A stretch of DNA of 38,034 nucleotides from Acetobacteraceae bacterium (GTDB lineage Bacteria; Pseudomonadota; Alphaproteobacteria; Acetobacterales; Acetobacteraceae). The position numbers and the translations under genes are program-made. The stretch lies in NCBI GenBank assembly GCA_027326105.1, contig DAHWFB010000104.1:1-38034 (forward strand). Reading direction: 5' to 3'. How positions within the stretch are numbered: position 1 is the stretch's first letter; each line of letters begins with the position of its first letter. Shown piece after piece: positions 25,205-33,586 of the stretch. The notes beneath the pieces are model-generated. The model did not search any database, was not told the origin of the DNA, and saw only the letters and a list, made by a program, of their open reading frames with translations.

Positions 25205-25984
25205 GGCGCGCAGGCCGCGGGCGGCGAGACAGTCGAGCAGGCGGGGCAGCACCTCGAGCACCACCGGCCGGCCCGCCGGGTCCGCCGCCGAGCGCCCGTC
25301 GTGCAGCATCAGAATGTCGCCGCTGGCGAGCCCGCGCGTCAGCCGGGCGAGGACCCGGGCGGGGTCGGCGTCGATCCCGTCCCGTCCGCGCCGCGTCCAG
25401 CCGGCGTAGGAGAGGCCGGCGCGGGCGAGCAGGAAGTCGAGGAAGGGGCTGCGCAGCCCGACCGGCGCGCGGAACAGGCCGGGGCTGGCGCCGGCGGCGA
25501 TGATGCTCTCCTGCGCGCGGGCGATTTCGCGTCCCATCGCGCGCGGGCCGTAGGCCGCGAAGAGCGCTGGGTGGGTTTCCGTATGGTTCTCGACGCTGTG
25601 GCCGGCGGCGAGGATCTCGCGCACCAGGGCGGGATGGGCGCGGGCGCGGACGCCGATCACGAAAAAGCTCGCCCGCGCCCCGGCGCGATCGAGCAGCGCG
25701 AGGACGCGCGGGGTCACCCCGGGCTCGGGTCCATCATCGAATGTCAGCGCCACCTCGCCGCGCCGGGCGCAGGGTTCGGGCAGGTTGGTGAGGTTGGGAC
25801 CGAGGGCGGTGCCACGCGGCATCAGCCCGGCCGCGCCCATCGCCAGATGGTCGGCGAGCACCACCCCGAGCAGAAAACGCCAGAGCGCAGGGTCGGCGGC
25901 GGCGGCGGCGAGCGCTGCGCCGTGCAGCCAGAGCGAGGCCCGCACCAACGGGGCCGGCCGGTAGCCGCGCAGGCGCGCGTTCAC
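25088..25984 (-). CDS. Polysaccharide deacetylase family protein (CE4)
   Basis: This 298-residue protein has hydrophobic segments at about 13-30 and 36-52, then a NodB/CE4 catalytic domain with all metal and acid-base motifs: TFDDGP (Asp83, Asp84), the metal-binding H-x3-H pair His134/His138 in ENHTETHP, FRAPVG (Arg172) and the final LMLHDG (His228). It should remove acetyl groups from a glycan or N-acetyl group, but its target here is unknown. GTG 25984 overlaps the stop of the upstream membrane-protein gene as GTGA. The last 38 residues lie inside the 3' end of the GT2 gene and look non-conserved. Confidence 0.87.
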   Translation of the reverse strand: MNARLRGYRPAPLVRASLWLHGAALAAAAADPALWRFLLGVVLADHLAMGAAGLMPRGTALGPNLTNLPEPCARRGEVALTFDDGPEPGVTPRVLALLDRAGARASFFVIGVRARAHPALVREILAAGHSVENHTETHPALFAAYGPRAMGREIARAQESIIAAGASPGLFRAPVGLRSPFLDFLLARAGLSYAGWTRRGRDGIDADPARVLARLTRGLASGDILMLHDGRSAADPAGRPVVLEVLPRLLDCLAARGLRALSLPMALAAAEQAAAHHAREQAQVHPGEEQIVAPVAEV

Positions 25985-26490
25985 CACCCCGCCCGGCGCG
26001 CGGGGAATGCGCGCAGCATCGCCCGTGGCCCGGAATGGGTGTGGCCGCGGTAGCGCAGCCGGCGCCAGAGATATTCGAGGCCGAACATCCCCAGTACCAG
26101 CGGCAGGTCGAATACGGTCACGAACGCCAGCCAGACCGGGCGCGGTGCGAGCGCGAAGAGCACCGCCGAGCCCAGCAACTGGGCGGCGAAAAAGATCGCC
26201 CAGGCCAGCGTCACCCGCCTGGTGTAGCGTTCGATCTCGGGCGGCAGCGGGCCGCGCAGGCGGCGGGCCATCGCGCTCGCCAGCGGCTCGCGCCCGGGCC
26301 GCAGAGTGCCCGCGAAGAGCAGGAAGAGGCCGCCGAAGACGAAGCCATGGGAGAGACCGGCCGCCACCGCGAGGCCGTCCCGCAGCGCGCTGCCGCCCCA
26401 GCCCGCCGCCGAGGCGAGATGGACGAGCAGCGGGGTGGCGAGTGCTGCCACCAGCACCGCCCAACCTTTCGCCCTTCCGCCAGCCGCCAT
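25981..26490 (-). CDS. COG4648-like membrane protein (ApeG-like)
   Basis: This 169-residue protein has about four to five membrane helices (KGWAVLVAALATPLLVHLA at about 8-26, LSHGFVFGGLFLLFAGTL near 50, LAWAIFFAAQLLGSAVLFAL near 100, LAFVTVFDLPLVLGMFGLEYLWRR near 125). The loop with IERYTRRVTLAW and the C-terminal RYRGHTH region match the COG4648 membrane proteins that accompany acyl carrier and AMP-ligase genes in aryl-polyene clusters. Their role is not established. GAGGGG precedes ATG 26490. It is divergent from the ACP gene and coupled to the deacetylase by a 4-base overlap. Confidence 0.8.
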   Translation of the reverse strand: MAAGGRAKGWAVLVAALATPLLVHLASAAGWGGSALRDGLAVAAGLSHGFVFGGLFLLFAGTLRPGREPLASAMARRLRGPLPPEIERYTRRVTLAWAIFFAAQLLGSAVLFALAPRPVWLAFVTVFDLPLVLGMFGLEYLWRRLRYRGHTHSGPRAMLRAFPARRAGW

Positions 26491-26517
26491 TTGCGCCCCT
26501 CTTCCCCGCCGCGCGGT

Positions 26518-26546
26518 TTGCAATGAAGCAGCCGCGCCAGTATGAT
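26518..26546 (+). promoter_or_regulatory. Promoter of the main aryl-polyene operon
   Basis: TTGCAA (26518-26523) and TATGAT (26541-26546) are separated by exactly 17 bases, in the 85-base gap between the divergent COG4648-like and ACP genes. A start near 26553 would leave a very short leader before GGGAGAAG at 26561-26568. This is among the best sigma-70 matches in the window and should drive the ten-plus-gene operon. Confidence 0.6.
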
Positions 26547-26575
26547 CCGAATGGGACTCTGGGAGAAGCGCCGCG

Positions 26576-26860
26576 TTGGAAAGCCCCGCTGATCTGCGTA
26601 CCGCAACCGGGTTCGAAATGGAACTCGCCGGGCTCATCGTTGAGGCTCTGCAACTCGAAGTAGCACCTGCCGCGATCCTCCCCACCGCGCCGCTGTTCGG
26701 GGACGGGTTGGGGCTCGATTCGATCGATGCGCTGGAATTGGCACTGGCCATCTCGCGCCGCTATGGCGTCGCCCTGAAGTCCGACGACGAGCGCAACGGC
26801 CGCATCTTTGCCTCGCTGCGGGCGCTCGCCGCCCATGTGGACGGCGAGCGCAGGCGCTGA
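26576..26860 (+). CDS. Acyl carrier protein of the aryl-polyene system
   Basis: This 94-residue ACP begins at TTG 26576 (GGGAGAAG at 26561-26568 is well spaced); an alternative ATG 26618 would give 80 residues, closer to the usual size. The phosphopantetheine attachment motif LGLDSIDALELA has its Ser at residue 49. The LFGDGLGLDSID context and the following ISRRYGVALK are characteristic of ApeE-type ACPs rather than fatty-acid AcpP. The growing polyene would be tethered here during elongation. Known clusters often carry two ACPs; only this one is present in the window. The ligase starts 12 bases downstream. Confidence 0.92.
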   Translation: MESPADLRTATGFEMELAGLIVEALQLEVAPAAILPTAPLFGDGLGLDSIDALELALAISRRYGVALKSDDERNGRIFASLRALAAHVDGERRR

Positions 26861-26872
26861 GCCGCCGCCACC

Positions 26873-28207
26873 ATGGCGCCCTCCTACCCGCTGATCGGCC
26901 GGGCAGCGGATGCGGTGCTGTTCCGCCATTCCGGCGGCGTGGTCACCGCCGCCGGCTTCCTAGCCGCCGCCGAGGATCTCGCCGCACGGTTGCCACCGGG
27001 CGCGCCGGTGATCGATCTCTGCCGGGACCGCGCCGCCTTCGCCGTCGCCTTCGCCGCCGCCCTGCTCGTGGACTCGGTCAGCCTGCTCGCGGGCGAGCGT
27101 TCGCCCGAGCGGCTGCGGTCGCTGGCCGAAGCTCATCCCGGCGCGGTCACGCTCTCCGAAGACGCCACGCCGCCTGGCCCGATGCCGCATCGGAGGGTCT
27201 GCCCCGACTGGTCCGGAACGCCGGTGGGGCCGATGCGCTGGCTGCAGGCGGAGCGATTGGCTGCAATCGTGTTCACGTCCGGCAGTACCGGGGAGCCGGT
27301 CGCGCATCGCAAGCGGTGGGGCGCGCTCGCGGTGCGCAGCATGGCGGCGGCGGCGCAGTTCGGGCTTGATCCCTGGCGGCCCGCCGAGGTGCTGGCGACG
27401 GTGCCGCCGCAGCACATGTACGGGTTCGAGACCTCGGTATTGCTGCCGCTGCACGCGCCGGCGGCGAGCTGGTCGGGGGCGGCCTTCTATCCCGATGATG
27501 TGCGCATGGCGCTCGCCGCCCTTCCCGCGCCCGTGCTCCTGGTCACCACACCCTTGCAATTGCGCGCGCTGCTGGATGCTCCCGTGACGGCCGGCGGTGA
27601 CGGGCCGGCGGGGGTGATTTCCGCGACCGCGCCCCTCGACCCGGCGCTCGCCGCCCGCGCCGAGGAGCACTGGGGCTGCTGGGTCCAGGAGATTTTCGGC
27701 GCCACCGAAGTAGGCTCGATCGCGAGCCGGCGCACCACGGCGGAGCAGGCGTGGACCCTCTATCCCGGGCTCGAACTGGCCGAGGAAGAGCAGGGCGCCA
27801 CGGTTGCCGGTCCCTTTGCGCCACCGACACCGCTCGCCGACCGCGTAGCACTGCTGCCGAGACGGCGCTTCCACCTGCTCGGACGGAGCAGCGACCTCGT
27901 CAAGCTGGGCGGGCGGCGAGCCTCGCTCTCCGGCCTCACCCGCATCCTGGCGGCGATCCCGGGCGTGGAGGATGGGGTGTTCCTCGCCCCCGACGATCTC
28001 GAGGCGCGGCCGAGCGCGCGGCTGATGGTGCTCGCGGTTGCCCCGCGGCGCAGCGCCGAGGAGATTCTGGCGGAGCTGCGCCCACGTGTCGATCCGGTGT
28101 TCCTGCCGCGCCGGGTGCAGCTGGTCGCGGCGCTGCCGCGCAACGAGCTCGGCAAGCTGCCGCGTGCCGCCCTGCTCGCGCTCGCTACCGGCGCGCGCGA
28201 TGGCTGA
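26873..28207 (+). CDS. Aryl/acyl-ACP ligase, AMP-binding family (ApeH-like)
   Basis: This 444-residue adenylate-forming enzyme has the phosphate loop IVFTSGSTGEP (about 132-142), EIFGATEVGSIA (the A5-type ATE motif, about 281), GRSSDLVKLGGRRAS (hinge region) and the catalytic Lys in LPRNELGKLPR (Lys428). It is shorter than typical acyl-CoA synthetases (about 500-550), as in ApeH proteins, which activate an aromatic acid (such as 4-hydroxybenzoate or coumarate) and load it on the ACP as the polyene starter. Specificity cannot be read. Its end overlaps the dehydratase start by 8 bases. Confidence 0.9.
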   Translation: MAPSYPLIGRAADAVLFRHSGGVVTAAGFLAAAEDLAARLPPGAPVIDLCRDRAAFAVAFAAALLVDSVSLLAGERSPERLRSLAEAHPGAVTLSEDATPPGPMPHRRVCPDWSGTPVGPMRWLQAERLAAIVFTSGSTGEPVAHRKRWGALAVRSMAAAAQFGLDPWRPAEVLATVPPQHMYGFETSVLLPLHAPAASWSGAAFYPDDVRMALAALPAPVLLVTTPLQLRALLDAPVTAGGDGPAGVISATAPLDPALAARAEEHWGCWVQEIFGATEVGSIASRRTTAEQAWTLYPGLELAEEEQGATVAGPFAPPTPLADRVALLPRRRFHLLGRSSDLVKLGGRRASLSGLTRILAAIPGVEDGVFLAPDDLEARPSARLMVLAVAPRRSAEEILAELRPRVDPVFLPRRVQLVAALPRNELGKLPRAALLALATGARDG

Positions 28208-28523
28208 GATCGGGGGCTGGCGCGAGGGCGGCTGCTTCGCCATCGACCCCGACCATCCCGCCCTCCCCGGCCATTTTCCGGGCCGGCCGCTGGTGCCGGG
28301 CGTGCTGCTGCTCGAGGAGGCGTTGGCGCGCATCCTTGCCGCCCTGCCGGGGCGGCGGCTCGCCGGGCTCGCGGTGGTGAAGTTCCTCCGCCCGGTCTGC
28401 CCGGGGGAGAGGCTGGCGCTCACCTGGGCGCCCGCGCCACCCGACGGGGTGGCCTTCGCGCTCGCGGTCGGCGGCGAGGCGGCGCTGCGCGGGCGGGCGC
28501 TGCTCGACGGGGCGGCGGCATGA
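28200..28523 (+). CDS. FabZ-like 3-hydroxyacyl-ACP dehydratase (ApeI-like)
   Basis: This 107-residue hotdog-fold protein has the FabA/FabZ catalytic pattern ALPGHFPGRPLVPGVLLLEEA, with His25 at the position of the FabZ active-site His and Glu39/Glu40 near the acidic partner. In studied aryl-polyene systems this type of dehydratase pairs with an ApeP-type hotdog subunit as a heterodimer; the ApeP-like partner is encoded at 34389-34844. ATG 28200 lies within the end of the ligase gene (8-base overlap) and the stop overlaps the next gene (ATGA). It removes water from each beta-hydroxy intermediate to set the conjugated double bond. Confidence 0.88.
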   Translation: MAEIGGWREGGCFAIDPDHPALPGHFPGRPLVPGVLLLEEALARILAALPGRRLAGLAVVKFLRPVCPGERLALTWAPAPPDGVAFALAVGGEAALRGRALLDGAAA

Positions 28524-29443
28524 ACGGAGGGACCGCGGCGTGGGCGCGCGAGCGCGAACGCGGCGGGCGGCTGGTTTTGCGGCTGATGATCCGGCTGAGC
28601 CTTGGGCTGGGGCAGCCGGTGGGGGAGGCGCTCTTGACCCCGATCACGCTCTGGTTCCTCGCCGCCTCGCCGGGAGCGCGCGCCGCCTCGCGCAGTTTCC
28701 TCGCCCGCGCGCTCGGGCGGCCGGCGCGGGCGGGGGAGGTGTGGCGGCATTTCCGCTGTTTCGCCTCGGTCATTCTCGACCGGGTCTTCCTGCTCGCCGG
28801 CCGCGGCGGAGGGTTCGATTTGCGGGTCAAGGGGCTGGCGGCGCTGGAGGCGGCGCTTGCGGGCGGCCGGGGCGCGCTGCTCCTCGGCTCCCATCTCGGC
28901 AGCTTCGAGATCCTGCTTGCCTTCGCCGCCGGCGCGCCGGCACCGGTGCGGGCGCTGATGTATCGCGCCAACGCGGGGGCACTGAGCGCGCTGCTCGCCG
29001 AGCTCGACCGCGCCCGTCCCGCCGGTACCATCGACATCGGCGCGCCGGAGGCGATGCTGGAAGTTCGCGAAGCGCTGGCGCGCGGCGAGATCGTCGCCCT
29101 GCTCGCCGACCGCAGCCCGGCAACGGACCGGCAAGTGCTGGTGCCGTTCCTTGGTGCTCCGGCCGCGTTTCCCACCGGGCCGTTCCTGCTCGCGGCGATC
29201 CTGGAAGCGCCGGTGCTGCTGTGTTGGGGCATCCGGCTCGGGCCGCGGCGATACCAGATCCGCTTCGAACCCTTCGCAGAGCGCCTGGTGCTGGAGCGGG
29301 GGGAGCGGGCGCCGGCACTGGAGGCGGTGGTCGCGCGCTACGCCGGGCGGCTCGCCGCCATGGCCCGGCGCCACCCCTGCAACTGGTTCAACTTCTTTCC
29401 CTTCTGGGAGCAGCCCCGCAATGCAGGGGGGCCGCCGCGGTGA
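28520..29443 (+). CDS. LpxL/HtrB-like lipid acyltransferase
   Basis: This 307-residue member of the LpxL/LpxM (lipid A late acyltransferase) superfamily has the catalytic HX4E motif in LLGSHLGSFEILLAF (His125, Glu130), followed by the IVALLADRSP segment and the FPTGPFLLAAILEAPVLLCW block. Such proteins occur in aryl-polyene clusters, in some combined with a GT2 domain; here the two are separate genes. The likely job is transfer of an acyl or polyenoyl group to the lipid anchor at the inner membrane. It overlaps its neighbours by 4 bases at both ends. Confidence 0.85.
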   Translation: MNGGTAAWARERERGGRLVLRLMIRLSLGLGQPVGEALLTPITLWFLAASPGARAASRSFLARALGRPARAGEVWRHFRCFASVILDRVFLLAGRGGGFDLRVKGLAALEAALAGGRGALLLGSHLGSFEILLAFAAGAPAPVRALMYRANAGALSALLAELDRARPAGTIDIGAPEAMLEVREALARGEIVALLADRSPATDRQVLVPFLGAPAAFPTGPFLLAAILEAPVLLCWGIRLGPRRYQIRFEPFAERLVLERGERAPALEAVVARYAGRLAAMARRHPCNWFNFFPFWEQPRNAGGPPR

Positions 29444-30063
29444 ACACGCCCGCTGGTCGGCGGAGCTTTGGCCGGGGGGTGCTGCTCGCGCTCGGAGCCA
29501 CCCTGCTGCACCCCTGGCCGGTCGCGGCGGACCCGGCCGTGCCCAGTGCAGGCGAGGCTTCGCTGCTCGCGACGATCATGGCAGGTCTGGCGCGGGTGGA
29601 GAGCGCGCGGGCGCGCTTCGTCGAGACCCGCACGCTCGCCGCGCTCGACCGGCCGGTGGCCAGCACCGGCCGGCTGATTTATCAGCGCGGGGTGCGGTTC
29701 GCCAAGATCACCGACCCGCCGCATGCCGAGCGGATGGTGGTGGCCGGCGGCACATTGACCCTTGCCATCGCGGGGACGGCACCGCGCCGGATCGCGCTTT
29801 CCTCCCACCCGCGGCTCGCCGCCATGATCGATGCCATCCGCGCGCCGCTCGCGGGCGATCTCGCGCTGCTGCGCTCCGACTGGCGGGTGAGCGCGCGCGG
29901 CACGCCCGCCCGCTGGCGGCTCGATCTCGTCCCGCGCGGTGCCGCGCTCGCCCGCTGGGTGCGGCGGGTGCGCATCGAGGGCGAGGGGGATGGGCTGCGC
30001 TCGGTGCTGACGATCTCCGCCAACGGAGACCGCGACCTGCTCGCCATCGCGCCGCTGCCGTGA
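29440..30063 (+). CDS. LolA-like outer-membrane lipoprotein carrier
   Basis: This 207-residue protein from GTG 29440 (GTGA overlapping the previous stop) has a signal peptide (residues 1-30, basic then hydrophobic, ending PVAADP) and a LolA-like fold. Visible features are LARVESARARFVETRTLAALDRPVASTGRLIYQ and the RRVRIEGEGDGLRSVLTI strands. Aryl-polyene clusters regularly encode a LolA homologue and an MMPL protein next to each other; together they are thought to carry the lipidated polyene to the outer membrane. The MMPL gene follows with a 4-base overlap. Confidence 0.85.
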   Translation: MNTPAGRRSFGRGVLLALGATLLHPWPVAADPAVPSAGEASLLATIMAGLARVESARARFVETRTLAALDRPVASTGRLIYQRGVRFAKITDPPHAERMVVAGGTLTLAIAGTAPRRIALSSHPRLAAMIDAIRAPLAGDLALLRSDWRVSARGTPARWRLDLVPRGAALARWVRRVRIEGEGDGLRSVLTISANGDRDLLAIAPLP

Positions 30064-32387
30064 GCGGGGCCGGCGCACGGCGGGCGCTGCCGCTGCTGTC
30101 GGCACTCGTGGGCGCCGCGCTGGTGCTCGCGCTCGCCCTGCGGGCGGCGCCGATGTCCACCGACATGGCGGATTTCCTGCCCCGCGCGGGTGGCGAGCGG
30201 CGGTTGCTCCTGGCGACGCTCACCTCCGGACCGGCGAGCCGGCTGGTGCTGGTCGGGATCGACGGCGCGCCGCCGGACCGGCTGGCGCGGCTGAGCCGAG
30301 GGCTCGCCGGGGCGATGGCCGCGAGCGGGTGGTTCTCGCTGGTCGCCAACGGAGCCGGTGGGCTCGGGCGGGCGGAGCGGCGGGCGCTGTTCCGCTACCG
30401 CTATCTGCTCGCGCCCGCCCCGGCGCGGGATTTCTCGGTGCCCGCCCTGCGGCGGGCTTTGCGCGGCGTGCGGCGCGGGTTGCTTTCCTCCGCCTCGCTG
30501 CTGGTCGCTCGCTATGGGTTGGCTGACCCGACCGGCGCATTTCCCGCGACCCTCGCCCGCCTGGCCGGCACTACGCGGCTGCGGCGGGTGGGAGGGGTGT
30601 GGTTCGCGCCGCGTGCCGCGCGGGCGCTGCTGGTCGCGCAAAGCCGCGCCGGCGCGCTCGACCCGCAGGCGGCGGCGGCGATGGAACGCTTCGTGCGGCG
30701 GGCGTTCGCCGGGCTCGGGCCGGGCGGGGCGCGGCTGCTGCTCGGCGGACCGGCGGTGCTCGGGGCGGCGGCTGCGCGGGTGGTGCGCGGGGATGTCGGG
30801 CGGCTGGCGTTGCTTTCCACCCTCGCGGTGCTCGCGCTCCTGTTCTGGCGCTTCCGCTCGCTTGCGGTGGTGGCGGCGATCGCGGTGCCGGTGATGCTCA
30901 GCGTCGCCGCCGCGACGCTGGCGCTCGCCCTCGCCTTCGGCACGGTTCCCGCCCTCGCCTTCGGCTTCGGCATGACCATGCTCGGGGTGAGCGTCGATTA
31001 TCCGGTGCTGCTGATCGGCCATCGCAAGCCGGGCGAGGCGGCGGCGGGAACCTTGCAGCGTATCGGCGCGGCGCTGGCGCTGACGGTCGCCGCCGCCGCG
31101 CTCGGGCTCTGCGGGATGGTGTTTTCGGGCTTTCCCTGGCTCGAGCAGCTCGGTCTCTTCGCCGTCGCCGGGCTGCTCGGTGCCTATGGGGCGACGCGGC
31201 TGCTGCTGCCGCGGCTGATCGTCGCCGCCGATCTCGCGCCGGTGCCGGCCGGCGATCCCGCCCGCTTCCTCGCCGCCGAGCGCTGGCGGCGGTTTCGCCG
31301 CCCCGCGCTCGCCGTTCCCGCCGCCGCCGCCCTGGTTCTGCTCATTCATCCGCCGCGTTTCGCGCAGAGCCTCGCCCGGCTGAGCCCGGTTCCCGCCGCC
31401 GCGCGGCGGACCGACGCGGCGCTGCGGGCCGCGCTCGGCGCGGCCGAACCCGGGGTGCTCGTGCTGGTGCGGGGCACCAGCGCCGAGGCGGTGCTGCGGC
31501 GGGAGGAGAGGCTCTCGCCGCTGCTCGCCGCCCTGCGCGCGCGCCATGCCATCACCGGGGCCGCGTTCGCCGCCCGCCTCCTGCCATCCGCGGCGCGCCA
31601 GCGCGCCCGGGCGGCGGCGCTGCCCGATGCGTCCACACTGGCCTCCCGGCTGGCCCGGGCGCGGCGCGGGCTGCACTTCCGCGCCGGTGCCTTCGCCCGC
31701 TTCCGTGCCGCGGTGGCGGCGAGCCGGGCGCTCGCGCCGCTTACTCCGGCGACCCTTCCCGGGCCGGTCCTGCGTGCCCGCCTTGCCCCATTGCTGTTCG
31801 CGCGCGGGGGGGTATGGAACGGGGCGATCCTGTTTTCCGGGGTTGCCGACCCGGCGGCGCTCGCCACGGCACTGGCCGGGCGGGCCGGCGTGCGGGTGGT
31901 CGAGGTCGCGCGCACGCTCGACGCGCTGGCGGCCTTCTATGCCCGCCGCGCCGGCGTGCTGCTCGGGCTCGGGGCGGGGGCGAGCCTGCTGCTTCTCGCC
32001 GCCGTGCTGCGGCGCGAGCGGCGGCGCTTGTTGCGGGTCGCGGGCAGCCTCGCGGCCGCCCTGCTGGTGACACTGGCCGTGCTCGACAGCGCGGGGGTGC
32101 GGATATCGTTCCTGCACATTCTGGCGCTGCAACTGGTGCTGGGCATCGGGCTCGATTATGCGCTCTTCTTCTCCCGCCCCCGACTGGACGCCGAGGAGCG
32201 TATCCGCACCCTGCGCACGCTGATCACCTGCAACGGCCTCACCCTCGCCGGCTTCGGCCTGCTCGCGTTCGCCCGCACCCCGCTGCTGCGCGAGATCGGG
32301 GTGACGGCGGGGGTGGGTGCGCTCGCCGCCATGGTCTTTGCCTTTCTCTTTGCCGGGCCGCCGCCGGGCGCCGAAGCAGCGCGATGA
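30060..32387 (+). CDS. MMPL-family (RND-like) exporter
   Basis: This 775-residue inner-membrane transporter starts at GTG 30060, overlapping the LolA-like stop. The arrangement is a first helix (about 8-30), a periplasmic domain (about 35-240), five helices (about 245-400) containing MLGVSVDYPVLLIGH, a further helix near 420, a second periplasmic domain (about 440-620), and five C-terminal helices with LGIGLDYALFFSR. The paired VDYP and LDYALFF motifs sit at the proton-relay positions of MMPL/RND proteins. The size and motifs match the exporters of aryl-polyene clusters (COG4258). It probably passes the polyene lipid from the inner leaflet to the LolA-like carrier. Confidence 0.92.
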   Translation: MSGAGARRALPLLSALVGAALVLALALRAAPMSTDMADFLPRAGGERRLLLATLTSGPASRLVLVGIDGAPPDRLARLSRGLAGAMAASGWFSLVANGAGGLGRAERRALFRYRYLLAPAPARDFSVPALRRALRGVRRGLLSSASLLVARYGLADPTGAFPATLARLAGTTRLRRVGGVWFAPRAARALLVAQSRAGALDPQAAAAMERFVRRAFAGLGPGGARLLLGGPAVLGAAAARVVRGDVGRLALLSTLAVLALLFWRFRSLAVVAAIAVPVMLSVAAATLALALAFGTVPALAFGFGMTMLGVSVDYPVLLIGHRKPGEAAAGTLQRIGAALALTVAAAALGLCGMVFSGFPWLEQLGLFAVAGLLGAYGATRLLLPRLIVAADLAPVPAGDPARFLAAERWRRFRRPALAVPAAAALVLLIHPPRFAQSLARLSPVPAAARRTDAALRAALGAAEPGVLVLVRGTSAEAVLRREERLSPLLAALRARHAITGAAFAARLLPSAARQRARAAALPDASTLASRLARARRGLHFRAGAFARFRAAVAASRALAPLTPATLPGPVLRARLAPLLFARGGVWNGAILFSGVADPAALATALAGRAGVRVVEVARTLDALAAFYARRAGVLLGLGAGASLLLLAAVLRRERRRLLRVAGSLAAALLVTLAVLDSAGVRISFLHILALQLVLGIGLDYALFFSRPRLDAEERIRTLRTLITCNGLTLAGFGLLAFARTPLLREIGVTAGVGALAAMVFAFLFAGPPPGAEAAR

Positions 32388-33586
32388 ACCCGATGCGCCC
32401 GCTCGCGATCTCCGCGCTCACCGCCGTCAGCGCCATGGGCCGCGGCGGGGCGGCGACGCTCGCCGCGCTCGTCGGGCGGAGGAGCGGGCTCGCGCCTTGC
32501 GACTTCGCCGGCGTGCGGGAAGGGTTCGTCGGCGCGGTCGGCGGGCTCGCGGAGCAGCCGCTGCCCGCCGGCCTCGGCCGCTTCGACTGCCGCAACCACC
32601 GGCTCGCCGCCATGGCGCTCGCGACCGACGGGTTCGCCGCCGCGGTGGCGGGGGCGGCCGCGCGCTACGGGGCGGGACGGGTCGCGGTGGTGCTCGGCAC
32701 CAGCACTTCGGGCATTCTCGCCGCCGAGCAGGCGTACCGGGCGCGCGAGACGCCGGGCGGGGCGCTGCCCGGGTGGTTCGACTATGCCGCGAGCCAGGAT
32801 ATCGGTGCGCTCGCGGTCTTCGTGCGCGCGGCGCTGGGGCTCGCGGGGCCCGGCTATGTCGTCTCCACCGCCTGCACCTCGAGCGCGCGGAGCTTCGTCG
32901 ATGGCGCGCGGCTGATCGCCGCCGGGGTGGTCGATGCCGCGGTGGTGGGCGGCGCGGACAGTCTCTGCGCCACCACGCTGCGCGGGTTCGCCGCGCTCGA
33001 GCTGGTCTCGCCCGGGCCGTGCCGGCCGCTGGATGCCGCGAGGTGCGGGCTTTCGATCGGCGAGGCGGCGGGCTTCGCCCTGCTCGAACGCAGGGACGGG
33101 CGGGCGGCGGCCGCGGCGGCGGAGCTGCTGCTGCTCGGCCATGGCGCGAGCAGCGACGGGCATCACATGTCCGCGCCCCACCCGGCGGGAGCGGGGGCGA
33201 TCGCGGCCATGCGCGGGGCGCTGGCGCGGGCGGGTCTCGCGCCCGCGGCGGTGGACTACGTCAATCTGCACGGCACCGGCACGCGGGCCAACGACGCGGC
33301 GGAAGACGGGGCGGTGTTCGCGGTGTTCGGCGCGCAAACCGCGTGCAGCTCGACCAAGGGCTGGTCCGGCCACACGCTCGGCGCCTCGGGGGTGCTGGAG
33401 GCGCTGGTCGCGGCGCTCGCGATCCGCGCCGGGCTGATGCCGGGCTGCCTCGGGGTCGAGCGGGTCGATCCCGCCTTCCGCTGCCGGGTGCTGACGGAGA
33501 ATGTTCGCGCCCCGGTGCGGCGGGTGATGAGCAACGCCTTCGGCTTCGGGGGCAGCAATTGCGCGCTCCTGTTCGGGGCGCCATGA
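32384..33586 (+). CDS. Beta-ketoacyl-ACP synthase (ApeO-like KS)
   Basis: This 400-residue condensing enzyme of the FabB/FabF superfamily has an intact triad: Cys164 in STACTSSA, His296 in LHGTGT and His330 in KGWSGHTLGASG, with Lys325 alongside. It is the elongating ketosynthase of the polyene machinery and would act with the chain-length-factor-like protein encoded directly downstream; such KS:CLF pairs are known in the E. coli/Xenorhabdus type aryl-polyene system. ATG 32384 overlaps the MMPL stop and its own stop overlaps the next start. It is the only catalytically complete ketosynthase in this window. Confidence 0.93.
   Translation: MNPMRPLAISALTAVSAMGRGGAATLAALVGRRSGLAPCDFAGVREGFVGAVGGLAEQPLPAGLGRFDCRNHRLAAMALATDGFAAAVAGAAARYGAGRVAVVLGTSTSGILAAEQAYRARETPGGALPGWFDYAASQDIGALAVFVRAALGLAGPGYVVSTACTSSARSFVDGARLIAAGVVDAAVVGGADSLCATTLRGFAALELVSPGPCRPLDAARCGLSIGEAAGFALLERRDGRAAAAAAELLLLGHGASSDGHHMSAPHPAGAGAIAAMRGALARAGLAPAAVDYVNLHGTGTRANDAAEDGAVFAVFGAQTACSSTKGWSGHTLGASGVLEALVAALAIRAGLMPGCLGVERVDPAFRCRVLTENVRAPVRRVMSNAFGFGGSNCALLFGAP

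Noticed and set aside
26960-29374. An 804-residue minus-strand open frame over the ligase, dehydratase and acyltransferase genes
   Set aside because: The three plus-strand genes have intact catalytic motifs; the minus-strand frame is a compositional artefact.
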